Source of the DNA: Ligula intestinalis
Lineage: Eukaryota; Platyhelminthes; Cestoda; Diphyllobothriidea; Diphyllobothriidae
Assembly: GCA_036362985.1 (NCBI GenBank)
Contig: JAYGXS010000005.1
Location: forward strand, 47,437,476 to 47,501,475
Reading direction: 5' to 3'
DNA: 64,000 nt
Shown: one piece after another, positions 23,040 to 35,082 of the stretch
Position numbering within the stretch: position 1 is the stretch's first letter
How the letters are laid out: every line of letters starts with the position of its first letter
Program-made: the position numbers and the translations under genes
Notes under the pieces: generated by a model
Databases searched by the model: none
Told to the model about the DNA's origin: nothing
What the model saw: only the letters and a program-made list of their open reading frames with translations

Positions 23040-23645
23040 GCCATAAAAAGGGTTTTCTTTCGAATAAATTAAGTTTAAATATCCTAGCTTTAATAGTTTT
23101 CGTTTTATTAGCAAATCGAAAGGGTCAGTTACTTCTGGGACACCCTGTATTTAAAGCTTCGCTGGAATTTTTCTGGCATTACTATATGTGTGCTGTTTGC
23201 AGTTCATATGACCGAACTTTTCAGTAGCGACATGGCAACGGGTTGAAGACAAAAAGAGAGCGAGAGAGTGGTCCACATTTGTTCCTCCGTAATTCCGGTC
23301 ACACCCTGTTTCCGACGTCTTCACCGAACGCCCAAGGTGCCAACATATGGATAGAGAAGCAAAAAGTTATTGAATGATTTTCCATGGCTAAATCAAAACT
23401 GTTTCAGGCGGCACTCCGAATGTCTTTTGGACGAAGCACTTTGTGGAAGGATATGCAGCTGACCTATCCATTGTGGTAGTTGTCTGCGATTTGGTCAATC
23501 GCAGCGGCGTTTTAGGTTTTCTGTCCTTTATATACGTCAAAAGGCGGGGCAACCTGGATATTGTTGCTACTTGGCTGGGAACCATCGCTGTTAGTGCTGG
23601 AATTAGCACAAGGAGGAACAGGCCGGTGTCGCATATGTGGCACTT

Positions 23646-24895
23646 GCAGTCCGACTCTGTGAAGAGACATGACGGGTGTAGTAATAAGTGGGAGGCGGGA
23701 GGTGCCCTTCGGGGTCTCTCGTTCGACAATCAAAAAACCACTCCCATCATTGTTTCTTGAATTTTTCCGTGAAGCGGGAACCGTCAATTATTTTCCATTA
23801 TTTTCAATTATATTGACCATGTTGACATCGAGCCCAAGTTGGTGCGTTGGTTCGCCTTGTGTGGCTGGCGTGCCGGCGTCTTGGTCGCAATTGTCTGGCC
23901 AGGGCTAGTGGTGTATGTGCTTTGCCCTGTGCTGGCTGCTTGCTCGCGGTAGGCGGTAGGTGCATGCATCCGGTCTTGGTACTATCAGGCAGGTTTGGCC
24001 ACGTGCGACCCGATCTGAAGACGGTGTCAGGTTGGGAGTTTGGCTGCAGTGGTACATCTGTAAAATCGTAACGCAGGTGTCCCAAGGTGAGCTCAGCCAG
24101 GACAGAAACCTGGCGTATAGTAAAAGGGCAAAAGCTTACTTGATTTTGATTTTCAGTAGGAATACAGACCGTGGAAGCGTGGCCTATCGATCCTTTGGAT
24201 CAGCCGATATTTTAGAGTTTGAAGCAACAGGTGTCAGAAAAGATACCACAGGGATAACTGGTTTATGGCGGCCAAGCCATCCCAGCGACGTCACTTTTTA
24301 ATCCTTCGATGTCAGCTCTTCCTATCATTGTGAAGCAGAATTCACCTAGTCTTGGATTGTTCACCCACTAATAGGGAAAGTAAGCTGGGTTTAAATCATC
24401 ATGACACAGGTTAGTTTTACCCATTTGAGGGTTAAACTGTGTAAACAGTGAAGTACAATCTGGTCGTTGCAATGGTAATCCTGTTTAGTGCGAGAGGAAC
24501 CGCAGGTTCAGAGATTTGGTAAATATGCCTGGTGCGGCCAATGGTGCGACGCTAACATCTGAGGGATTAAGACTGAACGCCTCTTAGTCAGAATCCCCTC
24601 CAGAGATGCGCAACGATACAGTCTGGCCTGCCACTTGGTTGGGCAGATATAGCACTTCCCGGCTAGGTTTATTCGGATGGGGCCAGCGTGCCTAACCGAA
24701 CCTGGTCGGTCTGGTAATGTTATATCAGAGCTGTGAATATAACAACATGTCCCGGGTCATGGTGTTGTGGGGGTCGACCCAATATCCAATTGTGGTGGCA
24801 CTAAATCGTTTGTAGATGACTTAATGTATTGTCGGGGAGACATGAGTATTCGGGCAGCTATCACCCTGCGAGGTATTGAGTCCTATCCCTACCCG
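23646..24895 (+). pseudogene. 5'-truncated 28S rRNA fragment
   Basis: Begins at the 28S segment CCGACTCTGTGAAGAGACAT and continues colinearly. It passes GAAGCGGGAACC, a divergent expansion segment (about 23790-24020), GTGTCAGGT, GCAGGTGTCC, the peptidyl-transferase region (CCACAGGGATAACTGG, GATCCTTCGATGTC, CCTATCATTGTGAAGCAG), the sarcin-ricin region, and a 3' portion to about 24895. Universally conserved positions have changed (sarcin-ricin AGTGCGAGAGG instead of AGTACGAGAGG; ATGACACAGG instead of GTGAGACAGG). With no 18S or 5.8S beside it, this is a dispersed pseudogene piece. Confidence 0.9.
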
Positions 24896-25439
24896 ACGTA
24901 ATGATTTGAGTCCTTGGAGCCCCATTCGTACAGCTGCTGGTATGTGTTCTTGTAGAATATAAGCCGGTTTTGTGACAGGCTGGTACATGGTATGAAGACA
25001 AAGTTGTCTTGTAGTCCGCGTAGACGGACTGTTTTGTTTTGTCAGACATTGCACGCATGCCTTACTGACGTGGTATTGCCAGATTAGTCAGTCAGCGGCA
25101 TTGCGTCCGTTCCATGGGATACGCGGTTGAACTGTTGAACTGATTTGAGAATTTATCAATCGGGGAGACAGAGAGCGGTAGCAACCAAGAAATGTAACAC
25201 TGCATCTGCCACCAAGAGTCATCACTTTACCCAAATCCTAGACAAAATAAAACAAACTACAAAGTCGAGCGCAAAGCACCAAGGGCCGATGAAGACCCAC
25301 GGACAAAAGGGTGCAACCCTCTTACTGAACGATATAGATTATATTTGGGAGGCCTAGTTCTTGCAGAAAAACAGTTATTTCTTCGCCACATGCGATTGCA
25401 ACTGCTATATGTATTTTTATTTTATTGAATTGAGCAATA

Positions 25440-25870
25440 TTATGTTGATTTACATCTGTAGATTTTCCTAATCTGTATTATCGGTAAACGTACTGCGAGA
25501 AAACCCACTGATCAAAATGCAGATTTCTGAAATTCCTGAAAAAATAAAAATGGTGGTTAGGAAGTCGTCTTCTTCAACTTACCTGAGGTCCAACTTACTG
25601 TTCTGGAGTTAGATTGGAATAGTCTGCGTTGCAAAGCACCGCGCACACCTCCAATTTACACGCAGATCAATGTACTCTCAGCGGCCGCGGGAAACCAAAT
25701 TAAACTACATTTTCCCACTTTACGTTTACTTTCGCAAATTTCCTTCACCATATGCCCTATTTCCCCCCTCCAAAACCCCAATGACCACCGTTTCCGTAGG
25801 AAAAAAAATACTAGGACTATGGCTTTATGAGGTGCACTACTTAAACGACCTTTGTCCTGCCTTCTTCCGA
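25440..25870. repeat. Interspersed repeat 'Q', copy 1
   Basis: TGTAGATTTTCCTAATCTGT and AACTTACCTGAGGTC…CTGGAGTTAGAT, then TCAGCGGCCGCGGGAAAC. The same order is found at 56830 and 31540. It ends about 170 bp before exon 26044. Class unknown. Confidence 0.75.
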
Positions 25871-26043
25871 AAGTTGACATGCATTCCTAAACCAACATCC
25901 ATCGACTTTGACAGCATAATATTCAGAGTCTGCCAACAGGCTGTCTGGCGCATATGCACACTGATGGATGTTTTACGCGCTGTTTGCATCAGCGAATCTC
26001 TAAGCACACATCATCTTACGCTTCTCCGACCTTTTCCCCCCAG

Positions 26044-26364
26044 TTAACTATCCAACCCTGACGCTTCGAACTCAAAAGGAGGCAGATGGGTTCCAACTGA
26101 CCTGCTCCGTCAACAGCTGCATGGAAGACAAGGATGATGCGATTGGCAGCAGCAGCAGTGCGGCTCAAGCCTGTCAGCGACCACCAGGCACACAGATAAG
26201 CTGCAGAGGCCTGGAGTTGGATCGCCTTTCACCTGGCGAAAAGCAGGATCATCCGGTAGTGCTTGTGCGGGAGGGTGAAGTCGTTGAAGCTTGGTCGGAA
26301 ATACTACCAGACCTGCAGATAATTGAAAGCTCACAGTCGAGTCTCACGGTGAAAATACCCAAAA
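26044..26364 (+). CDS. Exon (phase 1-1) with one beta-sandwich domain
   Basis: 321 nt, acceptor …cgaccttttccccccag and donor gtgagt at 26365. The peptide starts NYPTLTLRTQKEADGF and continues LTCSVNSC, which looks like an Ig B strand with its cysteine. It has a serine-rich loop, a further cysteine segment (QISCRGLELD) and ends SSLTVKIPK. The terminal alternating strand followed by a phase 1 split matches other exon ends of this gene. It may be one Ig- or FN3-like domain of about 107 residues. The usual Ig tryptophan and D-x-G-x-Y-x-C are not evident, so the fold call is tentative. The exon itself is well supported. Confidence 0.75.
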
Positions 26365-27116
26365 GTGAGTGGACCCTCTAGGCTCTTTGTGCTATCTTTT
26401 TGCCTCAACACAACTAGGAGTCCTACTGTTGGCATATAGGAGACATTCAGTCCTCTAGCTCATTTTTAAAGTTCACCGAGGCGATTTATTGTGTGTAATC
26501 AAAGCTCAGCAGCTTTTGGATTTTTTTTATTACATAAGTAAAATCAGTATGCTTTGGTAGATTTAGAAAGCATTTACATTCCATAACCTTTTGGCCATTT
26601 AATGGCGGGACATTCGTTAAAATGAAGTGCCCCTTGGATTGCACGTGCAAACTTGATCAGCGTTTCAGCAATAAGGGCAGTCAGAAGATAGGAATTGCGC
26701 TCGCCGGGAGGGGTTTATTAGATAGCTGACATTTCCGGAAGTACTAGTAGTGCTGTCCAGTCCTCCTCCTACTCAGAGACTGAACATTCGGGCTCACGGT
26801 TCTCGTTATATGCCGCTCTTTTCCATGTGTCTAACCTGCCAATACCGGCGGTCCAACTGCGCCTATGGCTCGCACCTTCCTGTCCCTTCTGTCTTCGCAG
26901 CCTTTTCAGAACTAACGGCTATTTACAAGCGTTCATTTAACGGAATCGAATACCATCAAAAATGCGGACCGAGGAGGGCTGTCCGTCAATATCATGGCGG
27001 ATCATTCCGTAGATGAGAGAGGTCTCTGGAAACAGTAGTTAGATCCCTCGGGATAGGAGTTGCCCATAGGCCTAATAGTCCGCCAACAAGTGGGGTGGCC
27101 AAAAAACTAAGCAGTA

Positions 27117-27303
27117 GACGTCAGCTGTTGTCTACCGAATTCAGTGCAGTTGCGAAATGTGCAACTATGTTGGCGAAACCGTCCGACAGCTACAAACACG
27201 AATGCATGAGCATCAACTGGCTGTGAGAAGGTTCGACCCAAAGTCAGAGGTAGCAATCCTTTCTGCAGAGATAGGGCACGTGATAAACTTTAACGTCGTC
27301 TAA
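27117..27303 (+). pseudogene. PLE GIY-YIG endonuclease fragment
   Basis: Plus strand translation VVYRIQCSCEMCNYVGETVR then QTRMHEHQLAVRR and EIGHVINFNVV ending in a stop. C-x-C…YVGET-R…R-x-x-EH is the GIY-YIG signature as it appears in PLEs. Short, no RT nearby. Confidence 0.68.
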
Positions 27304-27539
27304 ATTGTCGGCCGAGGTGACAAGCACACATCAAGGCTGGATGTCGACCAACCGCTCAGTAATCCATCACATCTTTTTGCCTACGCCCCCTGTTTGATTT
27401 TACGAGTCTCCTTAGCAGGAGATAGTCACGACGTGAAACCATCGGGGCCACTAACCCTCCCTCTCCGGCCAAAGTGTACGGGAATGAAACAAGCCATGGT
27501 TAGACGTCGGTCGACTGGCGGTCAACGGGGCTGGCGGTG

Positions 27540-29260
27540 ACGGTGTGGACCAATCGGGATGGTTGAATATCTCTGCGAATAACGAGTGCGGGGATGAAAC
27601 AAACAAGATCACCGGCATTTCAACCGTCACTGCCAGCGATGTCCAGCAGGAGCTTCAGGGAACCACAGCAGACGCGTCTTCGACCGCGTTCCAACCCACC
27701 GTCACGGCGGCCAAGGTCTGCTACATCAAACCTCCCTACGGTGGATCTATCTCTTCTCCTCTCCCTCTGTCTTTTTGATGACAGAGCAGCCCCTCCCGAC
27801 CATGCTGCTGCTGCTCCTCCTCCTCCTCGCCGCCGGGATTGAGGCCCACCTGGCAGGGCTCCGGATCAAACAAGAGCTACTAGCCAGCCAACTACGAGCT
27901 TCAGAAGGCTGAAAGCAGACGCGATGCCTGTAGCTGTTTGATAATGAAGGCAGGCTCGTAGGATCTACCCAACGCTCTCATCACTCCCACACCTGAACCC
28001 GATGTCAAGTCATGAGTCGAGAAGGCCGGAGATGGCGAGGGCGCAGACGGTGTGCGCGAAACACACTCCAAAATGCGCCACAACACCACCACCCTGCTAG
28101 GTAGGCTCCCGCCCACGTGGGAGTGCCATAAAGGCCATATTAGGAAGGAGCCATGGAGCCTGACTGTACACTCCACACAACAAAACGCGCTGGGCCGACT
28201 GCGGTTTCCATGTTAGTCCCTCAGTCGGCAACCCTCCAAGCCATGGATTTTAGCGCATCGTGATAGCTTCAGACGCATCAGATTGCTTTTAGTGAGGAAG
28301 GAAATACGCTGGGGCTCGACCTCACTCTCTCCCCCCACCGCAAGTAACAGGCCATCGTCTAGCTGATCGGTCGCCAGAGGTAAAGAAAAGAAATCGGGGT
28401 AGGCTCCTGCATGCGCGGGAGCGCCATAAAGGCTACATTAAGAAGGAGCTATAGCAGACTGACTTTCAGTCCGCAGTAAGCCACTCCACACGATAAGACA
28501 CACACTAGGCTGAGTTATCCCGTCAGTTGGCGCACCGTGATGGCTTCAAACGCATCAGACTGTTTATAGTGAGGAAAGAAATGTGTTGAGGGTCAAACGC
28601 GCTCTCTCCCCTAACGGCCAGCAACAGGCCACCGCCTAGCTAATCGTTCGCCTGAGATGGGATGGGCGCATCGGCTGACGGTGCTGGCGGACTCGTCTGC
28701 GCACACCCACGACAGTTCCCCGGCGATTTCGACGATGGGCACCGCGCGCTCCAGCAAGCCGCAGCAAAGGCTGAAGCAAGCCGAAGCAGACACTGGGGCA
28801 AGCTGGGCAAGTTGCAAGAAGGCTACAGCAAGCTAAAACAACACAGCGAACTACCGCGAATGAAACAAGATTTAAAGCAGACTCGCGGAGAATGTGCCCA
28901 CTCGCTCGCCACTCACACCTCCGTTTCCGGTGTAAAGACAAAGTCAATAAAACCGGGGATGGGGGAGGTTGTAGATAGCTGGCGCGACAGTCACTCAACA
29001 TGCGCACACTTGGCTCAGCCAACTCGCGCGGGAGCGCCATAAAGGCCACATTGAGAGGGAGCCATTGCAGCCTGACTCTCAGTCCTCCTTCTCCTCCCAT
29101 ACGCACTTACAAACACTCGTGTAGAGGAGGAGCAGTAACGTAGGGGACCCGAGTTTTTACGTCGGTTGGCAAAACCTGCAGGCCACCTAACCAGGGAATT
29201 AGAAGAAGCCGGCACCCCATGACTCGTAGTATCAGTCATCAGCCTCTCTCTTACAATGGG
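27540..29260 (+). repeat. Cluster of three successive 'R' repeat copies
   Basis: Copies at about 27540-28200, 28230-28510 and 28510-29260, each ending with the GGGAGCGCCATAAAGGC-type block and CTGACTCTCAGTC. The internal start block CGTGATAGCTTCAGACGCATC at 28258 recurs at 28538. Open frames here follow the GC-rich repeat and are not supported as genes. Confidence 0.7.
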
Positions 29261-30849
29261 CTGATAGTGTGTCTGGAAGTGCGTCAGTTGATAGCGTTAA
29301 AAAGGAAAACAAGCCAGAGGTAAACATTTCCGTGCAGTTTTTGCAGAAAAAAAATGAAGGCAACACGTGGACAGACGCAGGACTACGGACGGTCAACGGG
29401 GGCACGGATGCGGCAACACAAGTGACAGCCATAGGCGCAGCCGAGCAGGCGGCACACGGGAAAGAGCGGCATCTAACGAGAGCCGTGAGCCCGAATGTTC
29501 AGTCTCTGAAGAAGAGTGGATGGCACTACAAGTACTACCAGAAATGTCAGACATCCAATAAACCCCTTCCGGTGAATGCACTTCCTTGTTTTAACTCCAC
29601 ACTTTGGAATCCCATTTGCACTATAATTAAATAATGACAGCTGATGATGACAAATCTTTACGGGACTCGGGGTTGAATAGAGGAGAAAATGTTCAGCTCT
29701 GTGAAGGTGAAAAAAGGATCGTTTATCAGCTGAAATGGCTTTTTTGAATATAGAATATCGCTTATGTTGATTAATATGCTAGATAGTTCATTGTATTTGG
29801 GCTTCACCAGGATGACTGTTTTGGCATTTGCTTTCATTCCATCGCTTGCTCGACATTTCCTTGCTATAAAGTAACTTCTTATGCAGTTTGCTTTTTCTCT
29901 TTGAGTTCTAATGTGCTGAAAAGTTAAAAATAATGTTAGAAACAATGTTATTCGTTGTACAGTTCTTGTAGAAAATCGCTTCTTCCTCAAGTGCTTTATT
30001 CTAAAAGCAGAACTTGTAGTTTTAAAAAGTATTTCTATTCCCGAGTAATTTGACCCTAATATTGTATTGCACTGGTTAGCATTTCCTTATTATAAGCTGC
30101 ATAACTTATATACACATACAATCAAACAAGGGCGCTTTATTGGTAGTAACATAAACCGTATTACTAATATAGATCCCACAATGTAATATCAATGCTGCAT
30201 AGTTAAAAACCTTCCAATTGTGAGGTATACACTTTTGAATATGCACACTTTTTATATCATATAAGTCAGTGAGACCATATATTTGTACATTGATTCTGTA
30301 AAATGTATTTGAATTTATAATAGCACTAACGTAGAATTAAAAAAGTCTATCAATTCAATAGTCACTTTGTGGCGAGTGGAGACTTTCTAGGTCACCTTCC
30401 CGATGGTGAACCAGAAGATCTTAGCGATGTGTTACATGATAAGCGATAGCATAGTTCTGACCAAATAAAACTTCCGAATAAAAATAACCGACAGAATTGT
30501 GGTCAAAATTTCATCGCACATACCTCCAGCTCTACCTATGAAGTATGCTCAAACTTGCATGAAACACAGACATCGCCATTTTCAATTGTTTACAATTCAT
30601 TGCTTGGACTTGGCACATATTCGCAATTTTTGCCCTGCCCATGAGTTCTTTAAAACGTCGCAGCAACAAAAATACAATTCCAAAAAGACCAAAGGCAATG
30701 CAAGACTAAAGACGTAGAAAAAAACACTTCAAGAACATGGCGGCATGAGGGAAGAAATATATCTAACCCATATCAATCACCATGTCCTTTCTGCTTGCTG
30801 ACTGTCCTGAGACCATTTTTTGTAATCCAAAAGGCGTCTGAAAAAGCAG
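29261..30849 (+). other. Intron sequence
   Basis: No exon or known repeat beyond short frames. Becomes AT-rich after 29640. Confidence 0.45.
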
Positions 30850-31400
30850 GACTTTCCGTAAATCAAACCAACTCATTTAATTTGACGGATATAGACTTTA
30901 ATTTTGTACCATGCTCGCGATTTTTTAGCTTTTTAACTGCGAAATTTGTCAGTGAAGCATATGAGCGGAATACTGACGTACAGGTGGTCCGACAGGAACC
31001 AGAAAATCTCCGAGGCGTCATTGAAAAAGCTATTTAAAAAAACTGTCACAAGGCTCTTTACTTTACCCTTTGACAGGCTGCCGCTCACGCAATTTTTCAA
31101 ATAAGTGGTGCCCTGCAACGCTGATAATTTACCCATTTATAGAAGTTATAGACAGCCAACACCACTGTTAAAATTGAGAGCTATCTGCATGCTACTACGT
31201 TCCAATGACAAACTTAGTTGCCCACTTTCTCCTACCCATCCTCTTTCAGAGTACCAATATTATGGTCAGTATAAGTGCTCATGTACATCAGCTGACGTCC
31301 TGGGCACAAGAGTCAACTCCAAAGCGACGAAATTTATTCCAACCGAATTTGATTCAGGCAAGTTATTCCCTATCGGTATTCGCGGTTTTTGTTACTGAAA
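30850..31400 (+). pseudogene. PLE RT-endonuclease linker and degraded GIY-YIG fragment
   Basis: Plus strand contains NTDVQVVRQEPENLRGVIEK, VTRLFTLPFDRLPL, and in another frame YQYYGQYKCSCTSADVLGTR. The order (linker, L-P-F motif, C-S-C…LG-R) matches the region from RT to GIY-YIG in the full PLE at 20001. Stops and frameshifts are present. Confidence 0.5.
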
Positions 31401-31539
31401 AAACCAAATAAGCAGGTGCACTACTTTTGGCCTTACAGTTGCTACAAATGAAGCACACTAACCAAGCGCGAATACTTTTGGGCAACAGTAGTTTATGTGG
31501 TGAAACTTATTAATCCCTAGTTACAGCATCTTTTCCCAT

Positions 31540-31870
31540 GAAAAATAGAAATTGTGGTTAGAAGGTCTTCTTATTCAACTGACCTGAGGTCAAACTTACC
31601 GTTCTGGAGTTAGATTAGTATAGTTCACGGCGCGAAACGCCGCGTACTCCTTCATTTACATGCAAAACAACTTACTCTCAGCGGCCGCGGGAAACAAATT
31701 CGACTACATTTCGTCACAGCACACTTAATGCAAACAATTTCCTTCCCTGTTTATCCTATTTCCCCACCCCCCCCCCCCATAACCATATAACCGCCGTTTC
31801 CGTAGGACACAATGCTGGGACTAGGGCCATCTGAAGTGCACTACATCAACTACTTTTGCCTAATTTTGTT
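31540..31870. repeat. Interspersed repeat 'Q', copy 2
   Basis: Shares AGAAATTGTGGTTAGAAGG, TCTGGAGTTAGAT and TCAGCGGCCGCGGGAAAC with the other two copies; the 5' block is missing. Confidence 0.75.
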
Positions 31871-32989
31871 CATTTCCTACGTGCTGATATTTTCAACCCC
31901 GCGTCTTTAAGCATCTTAAACGTTGAAAAACGGCAATAGATTTAACCTTGTGTGGGCACAGACAAGGGCATACCAGGCCAGGCAGGCCCAGGATAGGCAT
32001 TTATAATCCGCTGTTGAGCTTCTTGTTTTACGAACGACTGATCAAGATTAAGCAGAGGAGCGAACCACCTATGAATATCTGGTGACGTCTAACAAGGCAG
32101 AATGGTCCTTAAAATTTTTGCCTCGCTACGGGCAGTAATTTCTGGTTATGTGCTGGTCATTTTGTGGCGATCTGCGTTGGCCAAAGGCCCTCAGCTATAA
32201 GAAAAAAAACACGGAAAATGTTTTTCCTTCCTCCCGAAATGACTTCTATGACAATAAAGAGCTGGTAGGAGTTCCTTATAAGAAGCGCCGCAGTTTAATC
32301 TAACAGAACTTACTGCTTATTTTGTTGTAGTTTCTTAATTAGCTGAGTTGATAGTTTATTATTTAGCTCTACTAGTATTTGTTGACTTAAAATTAAGTGG
32401 GGTTTTTAATCAGTTTAGTTTATTTAGTTCAGTTAAGTTTAAGTTCAGGGTTCGGTTTACTGTCTATCTTTTACTGGTTTTCGTTTAGTTTTCGTTTACT
32501 CTAGTATAGTTTGTAGTTTAACAAGAAATATATATCAAAGGGCTTAACAAATTATACAATGAGATGCATTAGGGTGAACATGTACGTATATATGTGGTAA
32601 TGGGTGTGCAAAAATCGCTCTACGTGGCAGCCTCACGCTCGAGCCGCGCTAGTAACCGCAAACCCGCTAGTCTTACGACCGTAAGGCGTGACCAACAAAT
32701 TCAATGAAGACTGGAAGGACGGCTGTGGCTTATTGGCCGTCAACATCCGCCCAATCCGTCGTCAGCCGACGGGTTGAAGTCACCAGCAAGAAGCTGTATG
32801 AGTACAACTGGACTTTTCTGGACCGCTTTCCCCTTTTATTATATCCGCTGGGCATGTACACCATCTCAGTTGTACATATTTATAGCATACCTTAATAGTA
32901 GGGCGAGAAAGCCGGCTTGGAGGTCAGACCCGTTCCTATGTCTAACGGACTAACTCATGTTGAATCGCAAACCCCAAGTTCGGCATATT

Positions 32990-33800
32990 TCCAGTGTTAT
33001 TTCCGGCTGAACAAGTTTGAAATTCTCCACACATTTTCTCCTACGAGACTCCCGTCCAAAAAATGATTGTTTCTCGGCTTCCGAAGGCTACCACCCCCCC
33101 CTGGAATGCTGTCTACCCATGACTGCCCCCCTCCGGTCTCGGCCCTTTGTTGACACTCTCACAGCTTGACGGCGGTGTCGACCCAGACGTCTGTTCCCCC
33201 CTTTTGACCAAGTGCCCGTGGCTGATCCGAAACCCACTCGTCAAGTCACCCCACCACAACTGTCTGTCAAGCGCTTGCATTCCCCCCTTTGCCAACACAT
33301 TGTCTCTGTTCGCGTCCGTCCCCCCCTGTGCCGACAAAGCATAGTCTCTGTTCGCGACTGTCCACCCTCCTCACCCTCGGACTAGTGCATTCAGACCAAT
33401 GGGAGCCCCCAGGAACCGACTCCCGGGATCCTATAAAACCGGACCCATACCCCTTTCACGGATTCCCTTTGCTCTTGACGTGGAATATCCATTGTTAAGG
33501 TTTGTGTATTTATATTGTACTATTTCTCTTAATAGTACCGTACCACCTTGATAGTTGTTATCACTGGTTTGGCGTACGCGTGACTACTAGATACTTTCGA
33601 AGAAAGCAAAGGACGAAACATCCAGACTTTCGGTAAATTATAAATCTACTAGAAATTGGTGTGAGTGTGTATTAACCTCGACCCCTACGTTAACTTACGG
33701 TTTTACTAGATAGTATCACGAGTTCAATTAAAGATTTTAGTTTAAGCTGCTGAACCGTTGTATTGGCGTTAAAAAGGAGGGATTTAATTTCCAGTTTGGC
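32990..33800 (+). promoter_or_regulatory. Possible solo LTR with TATA box
   Basis: C-rich stretch with repeated TGTCTCTGTTCGCG (33300, 33346), then CCTATAAAACC at 33430 and an AT-rich tail ending near TTGGCGTTAAAAAGGAGGG, which resembles a retroelement primer-binding site. No coding domains follow, and the LTR ends were not resolved. Confidence 0.3.
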
Positions 33801-34882
33801 TGGGAGACGTAGCAAGGCAGTTCAATAACGTTGCCATAAAATCGACAAACAGACTTGTGGTTGATACTATTCTATGGGCTGAATCATGGGGTGGTTTTAT
33901 TTCCCTAAAACTACCTAAATTCTTTGAACGGTAGTTTGACAATGGTACAACGTGCCGGAGTACGAGGTGAACGCTTGCCCTCCTAGTCTTAAAATATTGT
34001 TTTCGTTATGTCACTTAAGCATGTATGTTAGCTATAAGCAGTAGGCTACACACATATTTGAAAGCAAAATCTTTCCTCTGTTACTCCGGAGATGTTATCT
34101 GTAATTTCTTCTTTGCAAAGCACGCAAAGGGCCGATTATTTGTGGCCACTTCCAACTGACGTTCCTTTTTATGCATTTACTTGGCTTATTGTAAAGGGAA
34201 AAAGGACAACTACGCCTGCTTTCTATTACAAATGAAAATCAACAATGCGAAAGACCAAAAGTCGACAACGCATGCAAGCAAACTGAATATCCAAGTTCAT
34301 TTTTTGTGGCGTCACTGGTTCTCAAATGCAACAAATGATTTAACTTGGCAGGCTGCATCTAATAATTTCATATTTAAGGCGCATTGTATTCATACACAAC
34401 ATTTTACCCTTCATGGAACGTGATAATATGGAAAGGTAAGAAATATTACGGCACACTGCGGGTACCCTTATAGTTCTATCCTCATCACAGGACAAAATTT
34501 GGACGGCTCCGATTGAATAAAAGTACTTGCAAGCAGACGCTTGAGTATGAGTGACCAATGAGCAACATATTCAGTCAACAAAAAGAGAAGGGGAATTGGC
34601 ATAATCACTTCTGGCTTCTAAACTGTAGTTAACCAGCTACAATGAATTGTGAAGCCGGCAGATCTGAAGTCGGGAAATGCCTAATTACGAGGGAAAATGG
34701 GTCCGTGCCTTTGCTAATCGGATATTGATCAGTAATCGCTGAACGACTGCGTATGTGAAGACCTAACGCGATTATTTAGGCGAAAGCGGATTTTTAACTT
34801 TATTTCAGCCTAACATTTAAGATTGATTAGTCAATAAACGATTTGTCTAAATTTGTTTCGAATATTGCTCCCTGTTCTTTAG

Positions 34883-35082
34883 ATGTCGTACTACAACGGC
34901 GCTACTGGGCTGCCTTCGAGCAACACAACAGTACCTTCGACAAAACCAGTGTTATAGAACTGCCCACTGAAGGTCGACCTGGCTTCTTCCTGATGTCTGC
35001 AACTGGATTTTCCTTTTCCGAAGCCCTGCGGGTAAATACGTCGTGGACCGAAGACAAGCAGTCTAAGAGTCATCTTACCCAG
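34883..35082 (+). CDS. Exon (phase 1-0), first part of a domain
   Basis: Acceptor …ctccctgttctttag, donor CAG|gtacgt at 35083. It encodes about 66 residues beginning VVLQRRYWAAFEQHN, with GRPGFFLMSATGFSF and ending SKSHLTQ. Charged and polar residues alternate with aromatic strands. No named motif is recognised. The donor leaves the frame at phase 0, so it must join a phase 0 acceptor; the next exon at 36206 offers one. Confidence 0.68.

Larger units (their letters stand above)
18730..23147 (-). mobile_element. mariner/Tc1-superfamily DNA transposon with about 105 bp TIRs, split by a PLE
   Basis: Ends are CAGGGTGTCCCAG at 18730 and its inverse ending 23147, flanked by TA on both sides (18728-18729 and 23148-23149), the mariner target duplication. 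The terminal inverted repeats stay alignable for about 105 bp with scattered differences. Removing the inserted PLE and one copy of its target duplication leaves about 1.38 kb, a normal mariner size. The transposase lies on the minus strand between the left TIR and the PLE. The coding sequence is broken, so this copy is dead. The PLE came later. Confidence 0.9.

Noticed and set aside
23388..23645. Overlapping frames just upstream of the 28S fragment
   Set aside because: No domain recognised on either strand and no splice support.
28636..29106. 156-codon minus-strand frame
   Set aside because: Lies in R-repeat copies. The frame is not kept in the other copies, and an overlapping plus-strand frame exists.
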